This document shows, in pieces, positions 6,240 to 13,835 of a DNA stretch of 13,835 nucleotides. Source of the DNA: Proteiniphilum sp. UBA5267 (GTDB lineage: Bacteria > Bacteroidota > Bacteroidia > Bacteroidales > Dysgonomonadaceae); the NCBI GenBank assembly GCA_002411515.1, contig DHTF01000106.1, positions 1 through 13,835 on the forward strand, in the 5' to 3' direction. A program made the position numbers and the translations under genes. Within the stretch, counting starts at the first letter, position 1; each line of letters opens with the position of its first letter. The notes under the pieces were generated by a model. It did no database searches. It had not been told where the DNA came from and saw only the letters and a list, made by a program, of their open reading frames with translations.

Positions 6240-8789
6240 ATGACCAAATTGAATCATTTTTTTCTCTTCATCATTCCGTTATTAATGCTGTCTTGTGGGA
6301 AACAATCCACAACTGTACCTGTAATCCCTGCAAATCTCTCAACGGATCTGCGCGCTCCCTCTTATCCACTGGTGACGGTAGACCCATACTTTAATGCATG
6401 GTCCAACACCAACAATCTGTATGATGATCAGGTACGTCACTGGACAGAAAAGGAGTTCCCCTTGTTGGGAGCCCTCCGTGTGGATGGTGAAGTTTATCGG
6501 TTCATGGGTGTAGAGAAACTACCCCTTAAGCCACTCCTCCGTTCGGTACATGAAGAAAAATGGGAAGGAAAATATACCTTCGACAAACCCCGGGGTGATG
6601 AATGGAAAAATATTGAATTCGATGATGCTGCGTGGAAAACGGGTGTTTCCGCTTTCGGAACCAAAAACGAACCCGATCTTTCCACCCTTTGGGATACCCG
6701 GGATATCTGGATTCGCAGAGTCTTTGAACTACAAGATGATGTTGCACAAAAGGATATCTATCTGCATTATTCACATGATGATATTTTTGAATTATATATC
6801 AATGGAGTGCAGGTAGTGGGAACCGATTATTCCTGGAACTACAATGTACAGCAAGCATTACCCGACGAGGTAAAAGCAATGCTCAAAAAAGGAGAAAACA
6901 TCATTACTGCTCACTGTCACAACAGAACAGGAGGAGGATATGTCGATTTCGGACTGTACGAAAAAGAAGCTGACAAGGAATCGTTTGACAATACGGCGAT
7001 ACAGAAATCTGTGAATGTATTGCCCACTCAAACAATTTATACCTTCGATTGTGGTCCGGTTGAGATGGATCTGATCTTCACCACTCCTCTGCTCATGGAC
7101 AATCTGGAACTGATGTCCCGCCCGGTAAGTTACATATCCTATCAGGTACGGTCGAAAGACGAAATCGCACATGAAGTACAGATTTATTTTGAAGCCACCC
7201 CACAATGGGCAGTCAACAATGTAAGCCAGCCGGTAGATTACGAAAAAATTGAAAAGGGTAATCTTTCATTCCTTAAAACCGGAACGGTTGAACAGCCGGT
7301 GCTCGGGAAGAGCGGTGACGATGTGCGAATCGATTGGGGTTATTTCTATGTAGCGGGTCCTGACGACAAGGATTCCAGATTGAATTTTGGTGATTATTGG
7401 AACAGTAAAAAGGAATTCAGAACAACAGGAATGATTTCAGCTGCAGAATCAGCCAACCTTTCGGGTAGGATCAATGAGTCGATGACCGTTCTTGCATATA
7501 GTGAGGATCTCGGAAAAGTTTCAACCGATCACTCAACCGGTTTCTTCATGCTGGGTTACAATGATCTGTATGCGATACAGTATTTCGGAAAGAACCTGAA
7601 AGGTTATTGGACCGATAATGGAGCTATCGACATTCTACAGGCATTTGAATCCGCCCAAAACGACTATGCCTCCATCATGGAGCAGTGTAACCAGTTCAAC
7701 AGGAGCATGATGGCCGATGCCATTGAAGCCGGAGGCGTAAAATACGCTGAATTATGTGCGCTCGCATATCGCCAGGCCATAGCTGCTCACAAACTGGTGA
7801 AGGATGAAGAGGGTACCTTACTGTTTCTTTCAAAAGAAAATAACAGCAACGGATCCATTGGTACGGTAGACATCACCTATCCCTCCTCTCCATTATTTCT
7901 GTTGTACAGTCCCGAACTGGTGAAAGGATTAATGAACCCTATTTTTTATTACAGTGAAAGTGGAAAGTGGACCAAACCCTTTGCTGCACATGATGTGGGT
8001 ACTTATCCTCTTGCAAACGGACAGACCTATGGTGGAGATATGCCCATTGAGGAATCGGGGAATATGCTTATTACTACAGCTGCCTTGGCTAAAATGGAAG
8101 GCAATGCCGACTATGCTGCCAGCCATTGGGATCTGTTGACGGTATGGACCGATTATTTGGTTGAGAATGGGTTGGATCCGGAAAATCAACTCTGCACCGA
8201 TGACTTCGCTGGTCATTTTGCCCATAACGCCAATTTATCCATCAAAGCAATCATGGGGATCGCCTCCTATGCCAAGCTTGCTTCAATGCTGGACAAAGAG
8301 GACGTGGCCACTAAATACATGGAAATTGCCAAAGAGATGGCGGTGAAATGGGAACAAATGGCAATTGATGGAGATCATTACAAACTCACATTCGACAGAT
8401 CGGGAACATGGAGCCAAAAATATAATATTGTTTGGGATAAGTTGTTAGGATTTAATATCTTTGATCCGCAGATCGTCCAAAAAGAGATGGCCTACTACAA
8501 AACGCAACAAAATGAATATGGTTTGCCATTGGACAACAGAGCTACTTATACCAAAACGGACTGGATCATGTGGACTGCTACACTTACCGGCAACAGGGCT
8601 GATTTCGACGCTTTGGTTGATCTCGTATACAAATATGCTGATGAGACTTCCTCACGGGTTCCCCTAAGCGACTGGCATGATACTGTTACAGCTGAAAGAA
8701 TGAATTTTAAGGCCCGTTCGGTTGTGGGGGGATACTTTATGAAAATGCTGGAAGATAAAATCAAAGCAGCTGAAAAGATCAGAAAATAA
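6240..8789 (+). CDS. GtaA-like DUF4964/DUF5127/DUF4965/DUF1793 lipoprotein with an inserted galactose-binding-like domain
   Basis: The ATG at 6240 gives 849 residues. A longer in-frame reading from 6180 would run through the terminator and hide the signal peptide, so I reject it. The N-terminus is a lipoprotein signal with box MLSC and Cys19. Domain order by eye: a DUF4964-like start (about 35-100, with the LVTVDPYFNAWSNTNNLYDD stretch); an inserted jelly-roll of the galactose-binding or beta-galactosidase sugar-binding type (about 105-242, with WKTGVSAFG, WIRRVFEL, HYSHDDIFELYINGV and HCHNRTGGGYVDFGLY); a DUF5127-like beta domain (about 250-480); and a helical DUF4965/DUF1793 region (about 485-845). 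The helical region has conserved acidic motifs AHDVGTYP (583-590), GGDMPIEESGNM (598-609), CTDDFAGHFAHNANLSIKAI (651-670), LPLDNRATYTKTDW (762-775) and VPLSDWHDT (807-815). Fungal relatives are called glutaminases, but PUL members are more plausibly glycosidases with an (alpha/alpha)6 fold. The reaction is unassigned. The GH127 gene follows after 23 bases. Confidence 0.9.
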   Translation: MTKLNHFFLFIIPLLMLSCGKQSTTVPVIPANLSTDLRAPSYPLVTVDPYFNAWSNTNNLYDDQVRHWTEKEFPLLGALRVDGEVYRFMGVEKLPLKPLLRSVHEEKWEGKYTFDKPRGDEWKNIEFDDAAWKTGVSAFGTKNEPDLSTLWDTRDIWIRRVFELQDDVAQKDIYLHYSHDDIFELYINGVQVVGTDYSWNYNVQQALPDEVKAMLKKGENIITAHCHNRTGGGYVDFGLYEKEADKESFDNTAIQKSVNVLPTQTIYTFDCGPVEMDLIFTTPLLMDNLELMSRPVSYISYQVRSKDEIAHEVQIYFEATPQWAVNNVSQPVDYEKIEKGNLSFLKTGTVEQPVLGKSGDDVRIDWGYFYVAGPDDKDSRLNFGDYWNSKKEFRTTGMISAAESANLSGRINESMTVLAYSEDLGKVSTDHSTGFFMLGYNDLYAIQYFGKNLKGYWTDNGAIDILQAFESAQNDYASIMEQCNQFNRSMMADAIEAGGVKYAELCALAYRQAIAAHKLVKDEEGTLLFLSKENNSNGSIGTVDITYPSSPLFLLYSPELVKGLMNPIFYYSESGKWTKPFAAHDVGTYPLANGQTYGGDMPIEESGNMLITTAALAKMEGNADYAASHWDLLTVWTDYLVENGLDPENQLCTDDFAGHFAHNANLSIKAIMGIASYAKLASMLDKEDVATKYMEIAKEMAVKWEQMAIDGDHYKLTFDRSGTWSQKYNIVWDKLLGFNIFDPQIVQKEMAYYKTQQNEYGLPLDNRATYTKTDWIMWTATLTGNRADFDALVDLVYKYADETSSRVPLSDWHDTVTAERMNFKARSVVGGYFMKMLEDKIKAAEKIRK

Positions 8790-8812
8790 AAAATTGAACA
8801 ATGATGTAGATC

Positions 8813-10873
8813 ATGCAAATATCAGGAGTAAGAATATCATATATGATACTGGCTTTTTTTCTGATCTCCACAGCGTTATATTCAGAAGAAAAGACAAGGG
8901 TCAGTGTGGTTGACAGACCCGATACAGATGCTGTCAACAACTCGTACCGGCAAAACCGATCACCCCTCCTGCCGCAGAATTTTATCAAACTGCCGGTGGG
9001 GGCGGTGCAACCGGAAGGATGGATCCTGAAACAACTGGAACTTCAAAAGGAAGGACTCAACGGACAGCTGGGAGAGATCAGTGCTTGGCTCGATAAGGAG
9101 AACAATGCATGGTTGGGTACAGGAACTGATTATGGCTGGGAGGAAGTGCCTTACTGGTTGAAAGGATTTGGCAATATGGCCTATATCCTGAACGATAAAG
9201 AGATGATCAGTGAGACCATATCCTGGCTGGAAGCAGCTATTAAGAGTCAAAGAGCCGACGGTTATTTTGGCCCTTATATTGAGAAAAACGGCAAGCCCGA
9301 TTTATGGGGTAATATGATCATGATCTGGTGCCTTCAATCTTATTATGAGTATTCAGGTGATCAGCGTGTGATTGATCTGATGACAAATTATTTCAAATGG
9401 CAGTTGAACCTTGCGGATGAACTGTTTCTGGAAGATTACTGGGAGAACAGCCGTGGAGGTGATAACCTCCTGAGTGTCTACTGGCTGTATAATATTACCG
9501 GGGAGTCTTTTTTATTGGATCTGGCAGCCAAAACGCATCGCAATACGGCAAACTGGCGTCAGCGTTCAACACTCCCCAACTGGCACAATGTAAATATTGC
9601 GCAGAGCTTCAGAGAGCCTGCCTCCTGGTATATGCTTTCGAAAGACTCAGCAGATCTGATCGCAACCTATAATGTGCATCACCTGATTCGAAATACATTC
9701 GGTCAGGTTCCGGGAGGTATGTTCGGTGCCGATGAAAATGCCAGAATGGGATATATCGATCCTCGCCAGGGTACTGAGACCTGTGGCTTTGTGGAGCAGA
9801 TGGCTTCAGATGAGATCCTACTACTGATGACGGGTGACCCCTTCTGGGCGGAGCATTGTGAGGATGTAGCCTTCAACTCTTACCCGGCATCCATGATGCC
9901 CGATTTGAAGTCGCTACGCTACATCACTGCGCCCAATCACACGATCAGCGATTCAAAGAATCACCACCCGGGGATAGACAATAAAGGCCCTTTTCTGGCA
10001 ATGAATCCATTCAGTAGCCGCTGCTGTCAGCATAACCATGGACAGGGATGGCCCTACTTTGTTGAACATCTCATGATGGCCACACCCGATAATGGTATTG
10101 CCGCTGCAATATATGGTGCCTGCAGAGCGACTGTCAAGGTAGCCGATGGGCAACCGGTTGAAATTGTGGAAGAGACAAATTACCCTTTCGAGGAGTCACT
10201 CACATTCACCATTCATACATCTGATAAGGTTACCTTCCCGCTTTATCTGAGGATTCCTTCCTGGGTTAACAACCCCTCACTGATCATCAATGGGAAAACG
10301 ATCACGGCTGATCTTGTTCCGGGAAAGTATGTCCGTGTGGAAAGGAAATGGAAGAATGGTGATCAGGTTGTCCTGAACCTGCCCATGAAACTGTCTCAGT
10401 CGGTCTGGCTTGTCAACCAGGAAAGCCGAAGCATCCATTATGGGCCGTTGTCATTCTCCCTGAAGATCAAAGAAGATTATAAAAAGGTGAGCAGCATTGA
10501 AACAGCGATTGGTGACTCGAAATGGCAGAAAAATGCAGACCCGGCAAAGTGGCCAAGTTATGAAATCTATCCTGCCAGTGATTGGAATTACGGATTGGTG
10601 GTGGATGACTCACAGCCGCTGGAAGAGAATTTCGAAGTCATCAAATCGGCATGGCCGTCGGGTAATCAACCTTTCACTGTTGAAACTGTACCTCTTGAAA
10701 TCAAAGTAAAAGGAAAAAGACTCATAGGGTGGGGTATTGATGAACATGGCCTTACGGCTGAGCTGCCCATCAAGGAGAATCAAAATTTTGAATCGGCAAC
10801 AGAGGAGATCACGCTCATCCCTATGGGTGCTGCCCGTTTAAGAATAACCGCATTTCCGGTATATCGTCAATGA
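8813..10873 (+). CDS. GH127-type (DUF1680) putative beta-L-arabinofuranosidase
   Basis: A 686-residue protein. The ATG at 8813 gives a Sec signal with a positive residue (Arg7), a hydrophobic core at 11-22 and no lipobox, so it is probably periplasmic. Met11 at 8843 is a possible alternative start. In-frame TAG at 8807 rules out earlier starts. Family marks are the DUF1680 opening LPVGAVQPEGWILKQLELQ (60-78), the RADGYFGPY helix-loop (147-155), TETC (321-324) and RCCQHN (403-408), and the C-terminal LIPMGAARLRITAFPVY (668-684). In the characterised enzyme HypBA1, zinc is held by Glu338, Cys340, Cys417 and Cys418, and Cys417 is the nucleophile. E322, C324, C404 and C405 here have nearly the same spacing, and E308 falls where HypBA1 has the acid/base Glu322. 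All key residues are therefore present. Substrate could be beta-L-arabinofuranose or a related furanoside. It sits in an operon with the GtaA-like gene upstream and overlaps the sensor gene downstream. Confidence 0.9.
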   Translation: MQISGVRISYMILAFFLISTALYSEEKTRVSVVDRPDTDAVNNSYRQNRSPLLPQNFIKLPVGAVQPEGWILKQLELQKEGLNGQLGEISAWLDKENNAWLGTGTDYGWEEVPYWLKGFGNMAYILNDKEMISETISWLEAAIKSQRADGYFGPYIEKNGKPDLWGNMIMIWCLQSYYEYSGDQRVIDLMTNYFKWQLNLADELFLEDYWENSRGGDNLLSVYWLYNITGESFLLDLAAKTHRNTANWRQRSTLPNWHNVNIAQSFREPASWYMLSKDSADLIATYNVHHLIRNTFGQVPGGMFGADENARMGYIDPRQGTETCGFVEQMASDEILLLMTGDPFWAEHCEDVAFNSYPASMMPDLKSLRYITAPNHTISDSKNHHPGIDNKGPFLAMNPFSSRCCQHNHGQGWPYFVEHLMMATPDNGIAAAIYGACRATVKVADGQPVEIVEETNYPFEESLTFTIHTSDKVTFPLYLRIPSWVNNPSLIINGKTITADLVPGKYVRVERKWKNGDQVVLNLPMKLSQSVWLVNQESRSIHYGPLSFSLKIKEDYKKVSSIETAIGDSKWQKNADPAKWPSYEIYPASDWNYGLVVDDSQPLEENFEVIKSAWPSGNQPFTVETVPLEIKVKGKRLIGWGIDEHGLTAELPIKENQNFESATEEITLIPMGAARLRITAFPVYRQ
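10870..10873 (+). promoter_or_regulatory. ATGA stop/start overlap coupling GH127 and the sensor gene
   Basis: The sensor ATG (10870-10872) shares bases with the GH127 TGA (10871-10873). This arrangement usually means translational coupling by ribosome re-initiation. A second in-frame ATG at 10879 (Met4) could serve instead. No promoter fits between the genes, so the sensor must be transcribed with the upstream enzymes or from a promoter inside the GH127 gene. Confidence 0.75.
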
Positions 10874-13835
10874 AAAAAATGAAGTTGATTACTTTCTTGG
10901 TTGTGCTATCCGGTATGCTTATACCGGATGGCCTTCTATTACGCGCCAATTCAAATTACTCGTTTAAACACTACAACATTAACAACGGACTATCCCAGAA
11001 TACGGTACGTGCCATTTATCAGGACAGACAGGGGTTCATGTGGTTTGGAACCAAAGACGGACTGAACAGATTCGACGGGACTAAGTTTGTGATCTATAAA
11101 TTTTCCCCCGACGGTAATCTGAACGACAATGTATTTCACCGTATCCTACAGGACAGGCAGGATAATATATGGGTGGCAACAGAAGAGGGAGTCTATATCT
11201 TTGATATGCATCAGGAAGAATTCCGTCGTTTTAACCATCTATCCAACGAAAACGATTCAGTGAAAGGTGTGGTGACCGACATGGTCATGGATCGTGATGG
11301 CGATATCTGGATGTCGGTTGAAGATGTAGGTATCTACCATTACAGTTTTGAGGATGATCTCCTTCAGCTTTACGAGATACCTCTGGTGCAGGACGGGATG
11401 AAAATGGTGAGTTTATCTCCCGACAACAATGGTGGAGTCTGGGTATTTCCCTATTCCTCACCATTCCTTCATATCAATAAGCAGACGAAGAAAATCAGCC
11501 AGTATAATCTGGAAGATGATGAGTCGCTTTTGCATCATACGGGTGAGGTATCCGATGTGATGCTGGATCAGAATGTTTTACTTGTAGCCACCTCTCAAAA
11601 GGGGCTGATCGCGATCAATACCATCAATAAAACACACCGTGTAGTTCTGGACAGGGATACGCGGGGTGAACCTTTGTTTGTGCGTAGCGTGGAACGTATC
11701 GATCCAAACACCTTATGGATTGGTACTGAGTCCGGTATTTATATTTATCATTCCGATACCGAAGAAGTGACAAATCTGAGGCATGATAATAACATTCCCC
11801 ATTCACTTTCCGATAATGCCATATATTCTATTTACAAGGATCGTGAGGGTGGCATATGGGTCGGTTCTTATTTTGGCGGAGTGGATTATTACCCCAATCA
11901 ACAGAGTAACTTCGACCTGTTCTACCCTTTAGTCGATAGAAGTGGCCTGCATGGTAACCGTGTCAGGGAGTTTTGTCATGCCCCAGACGGAAATATATGG
12001 ATAGGCACTGAAGATGGAGGTCTGCATCTCTTCGATCCCGTATCAGAGACATTTCTGCCTCTCCCTATGCCATTAACCACGCTATATACCAATATACATG
12101 CTTTGTATAACGATGGTGACTATCTCTGGATAGGCGTATTTTCAAAAGGACTTCACCGTTTTCATCTTAAAACCGGAGAAATGGTAACTTATACCCATTC
12201 CGATGATCCTTTTTCCATCAGTCAGGATAGTCCGTTTGCACTCTGTAAAGACAGACAAGGCTTCTTATGGGTGGGCACCTTGTCGGGTGTCGATATCTAT
12301 GATGAAAAAAATGATCGTTTCAAGCGTCTCGATATCTTAAAAGGGGTGTCCATCCTGGATATCTTCGAAGACAGCCAGGGTTTTATCTGGATATCCACAT
12401 TTCTGGATGGTCTTTACCGATTTAATTCGGCTACAAAAGAATGGAAGAACTTTGTTTATGACACATCTGATCCGGAAAGCCTCCCTTATAATAAAACCAC
12501 CTCCGTATATGAAGACAGTAAAAACAGGTTGTGGGTAACTACCCAGGGTGGAGGGTTTAGTCTTTTCAACAGAGAGAGTGAGACCTTTTCAACGGTGAAC
12601 AGTAACAGGGGACTGCCTAACGATGTTGTTTATCAGATTGTGGATGATAATGAGGGTGTACTCTGGTTATCCACCAACTCGGGGCTTGTGAGATACGATC
12701 CTGAGAAAAGAACATTCAAGAATTATACAGTTCAGAATGGGTTAAAAACAAACCAGTTCAACTACAATTCAAGTTTTAAAACCCGGGATGGAGACATCTA
12801 TTTTGGATCGTTGGATGGATTTGTCCGCTTTGATCCCTTAGGATTTAAAGACAACAAGTTCAGAGCACCCATGGTATTTACCGATCTTTACGTCAATAAT
12901 CGGAGAATAAATCCTACTGATGATAAATCACCTCTTAAAGAGAGCATGCTCTATACCGATGCAGTGAGTCTTCCACATCATCAGAACTCGTTGACGATTC
13001 TCTTTTCCCGGTTCAATTATGGAGGAGCCGATACCGATCAGATTTATTATATGCTGCAGGGATTTGATAAAACCTGGATCATGGCAGATAAAAGTCAGAT
13101 AATCAACTACTCAAATTTAAAACCCGGTGATTATACGCTTGTACTGGGTATAGCTGGTGAAGATCGGACAGAATTTATTCAGAAAATGAATTCATTCTCC
13201 ATTCGGATAAGACCTCCTTTCTGGTTGAACAGGTTGGCCTTTTTGATTTACTTTTTGCTCTTTATGACAGGTATGACTCTCCTGACGCGTTACCTGACAG
13301 TTCGCAACAGGCTCCGTCAAAAAATAAAGATGAGGGATTTCGAACAACTGAAAGAGAGGGAACTGTACCGCTCCAAAATCAACTTTTTTACCAATGTGGC
13401 TCATGAGATTCGCACACCGCTGACGCTGATCAAGGCTCCTCTCGATCATGTGTTGATGACCGAGAAAGTATCTGAAAGTGTCAAGGAAAATCTGTTGGTC
13501 ATGAGCAAGAATACAGGCCGATTGCTTAATCTTACCAATCAGTTGCTTGACTTCCGTAAAACAGAATCGGAGGCATACCTTTTGAATCTCCAGACACAAA
13601 ACGTGAGCGAACTGATCAGAGAGACCTTGCTTCGTTTTATGCCTCTTGCGAAACAAAAAAATGTGACGATTGAAACCGTTCTTCCGGAACAAGATATGTT
13701 TGTGCAACTCGATAAGGAGGCTTTTATCAAGATCATCAGCAATGTGCTGAACAACGCCATCAAATACTGTAATCATTTTGTCAGACTGGAGGCAGCCATC
13801 AATGAGACAGAAGTGAGAGAATTTCATTTACTGAC
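10870..13835 (+). CDS. Hybrid two-component system (HTCS) sensor, 3' partial
   Basis: The ATG at 10870 overlaps the GH127 stop (ATGA). The frame is open without a stop to the window end (988 codons). Residues 1-26 form a Sec signal ending RA, then NSN. The periplasmic sensor has 14 Reg_prop-like blades between about residues 40 and 655, 12 of them clear (examples FMWFGTKDGLNRFD, NIWVATEEGVYIFD, NIWIGTEDGGLHLFD, LWLSTNSGLVRYD) and two degenerate. This equals two seven-bladed propellers. A Y_Y_Y domain (about 710-785) precedes a single membrane helix (about 787-806). The HisKA domain has the H-box NVAHEIRTPLTL with phospho-accepting His845, and the ATPase N-box NVLNNAIKY begins at 958. The rest of the ATPase domain, the receiver and the AraC-type HTH expected in an HTCS lie beyond the window. 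Such proteins bind a specific oligosaccharide in the periplasm and activate their PUL. Its ligand is not readable here. Confidence 0.95.
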   Translation, partial: MKKMKLITFLVVLSGMLIPDGLLLRANSNYSFKHYNINNGLSQNTVRAIYQDRQGFMWFGTKDGLNRFDGTKFVIYKFSPDGNLNDNVFHRILQDRQDNIWVATEEGVYIFDMHQEEFRRFNHLSNENDSVKGVVTDMVMDRDGDIWMSVEDVGIYHYSFEDDLLQLYEIPLVQDGMKMVSLSPDNNGGVWVFPYSSPFLHINKQTKKISQYNLEDDESLLHHTGEVSDVMLDQNVLLVATSQKGLIAINTINKTHRVVLDRDTRGEPLFVRSVERIDPNTLWIGTESGIYIYHSDTEEVTNLRHDNNIPHSLSDNAIYSIYKDREGGIWVGSYFGGVDYYPNQQSNFDLFYPLVDRSGLHGNRVREFCHAPDGNIWIGTEDGGLHLFDPVSETFLPLPMPLTTLYTNIHALYNDGDYLWIGVFSKGLHRFHLKTGEMVTYTHSDDPFSISQDSPFALCKDRQGFLWVGTLSGVDIYDEKNDRFKRLDILKGVSILDIFEDSQGFIWISTFLDGLYRFNSATKEWKNFVYDTSDPESLPYNKTTSVYEDSKNRLWVTTQGGGFSLFNRESETFSTVNSNRGLPNDVVYQIVDDNEGVLWLSTNSGLVRYDPEKRTFKNYTVQNGLKTNQFNYNSSFKTRDGDIYFGSLDGFVRFDPLGFKDNKFRAPMVFTDLYVNNRRINPTDDKSPLKESMLYTDAVSLPHHQNSLTILFSRFNYGGADTDQIYYMLQGFDKTWIMADKSQIINYSNLKPGDYTLVLGIAGEDRTEFIQKMNSFSIRIRPPFWLNRLAFLIYFLLFMTGMTLLTRYLTVRNRLRQKIKMRDFEQLKERELYRSKINFFTNVAHEIRTPLTLIKAPLDHVLMTEKVSESVKENLLVMSKNTGRLLNLTNQLLDFRKTESEAYLLNLQTQNVSELIRETLLRFMPLAKQKNVTIETVLPEQDMFVQLDKEAFIKIISNVLNNAIKYCNHFVRLEAAINETEVREFHLL

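Noticed and set aside
13192..13827. A 211-codon open frame on the minus strand
   Set aside because: It lies wholly inside the sensor kinase gene on the opposite strand, where the + frame has clear HisKA motifs. The minus translation has no recognisable domain.

Overview
The window is a polysaccharide utilization locus (PUL) fragment from a member of the Bacteroidota. The phylum call rests on a SusC/SusD pair, lipoproteins with Bacteroidota-type lipoboxes, AT-rich spacers with no clear Shine-Dalgarno sequence, and a hybrid two-component sensor with a Reg_prop propeller. I cannot name the genus. A gut or anaerobic-digester relative of Parabacteroides or the Dysgonomonadaceae would fit, but that is a guess.

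Layout, all genes on the + strand. (1) 2-5617: a SusC-type TonB-dependent transporter missing its 5' end, a SusD-type surface lipoprotein, and a GH105-type unsaturated glucuronyl/rhamnogalacturonyl hydrolase. A perfect 14-bp stem-loop lies between susD and the hydrolase. (2) 5618-6239: a junction-like stretch. It holds about 140 bases of very AT-rich non-coding DNA, then a 5'-truncated and frameshifted 3' remnant of an unidentified gene, then a strong intrinsic terminator. (3) 6240-13835: a tight operon of a DUF4964/DUF5127/DUF4965/DUF1793 (GtaA-like) lipoprotein, a GH127-type (DUF1680) presumed beta-L-arabinofuranosidase, and a hybrid two-component system (HTCS) sensor. The sensor gene overlaps the GH127 stop codon by four bases and runs off the right edge.

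How the genes would work together (inference): SusC/SusD capture and import an oligosaccharide across the outer membrane. GH105 removes a 4,5-unsaturated uronic acid left at the non-reducing end by a polysaccharide lyase encoded elsewhere. The GH127 enzyme removes L-arabinofuranose or a related sugar. The GtaA-like protein adds an activity I cannot assign. The sensor detects a breakdown product in the periplasm and activates transcription. Pectic rhamnogalacturonan, or the uronic-acid- and arabinose-bearing side chains of arabinogalactan, are the most natural candidate substrates. No endo-acting glycanase or lyase is visible here.

The least ordinary parts are the remnant gene at 5757-6178, which suggests that the SusCD-GH105 block and the enzyme-sensor operon were brought together by recombination, and the terminator placed almost directly against the start of the downstream operon. 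No RNA genes, CRISPR arrays, insertion sequences or attachment sites were seen.
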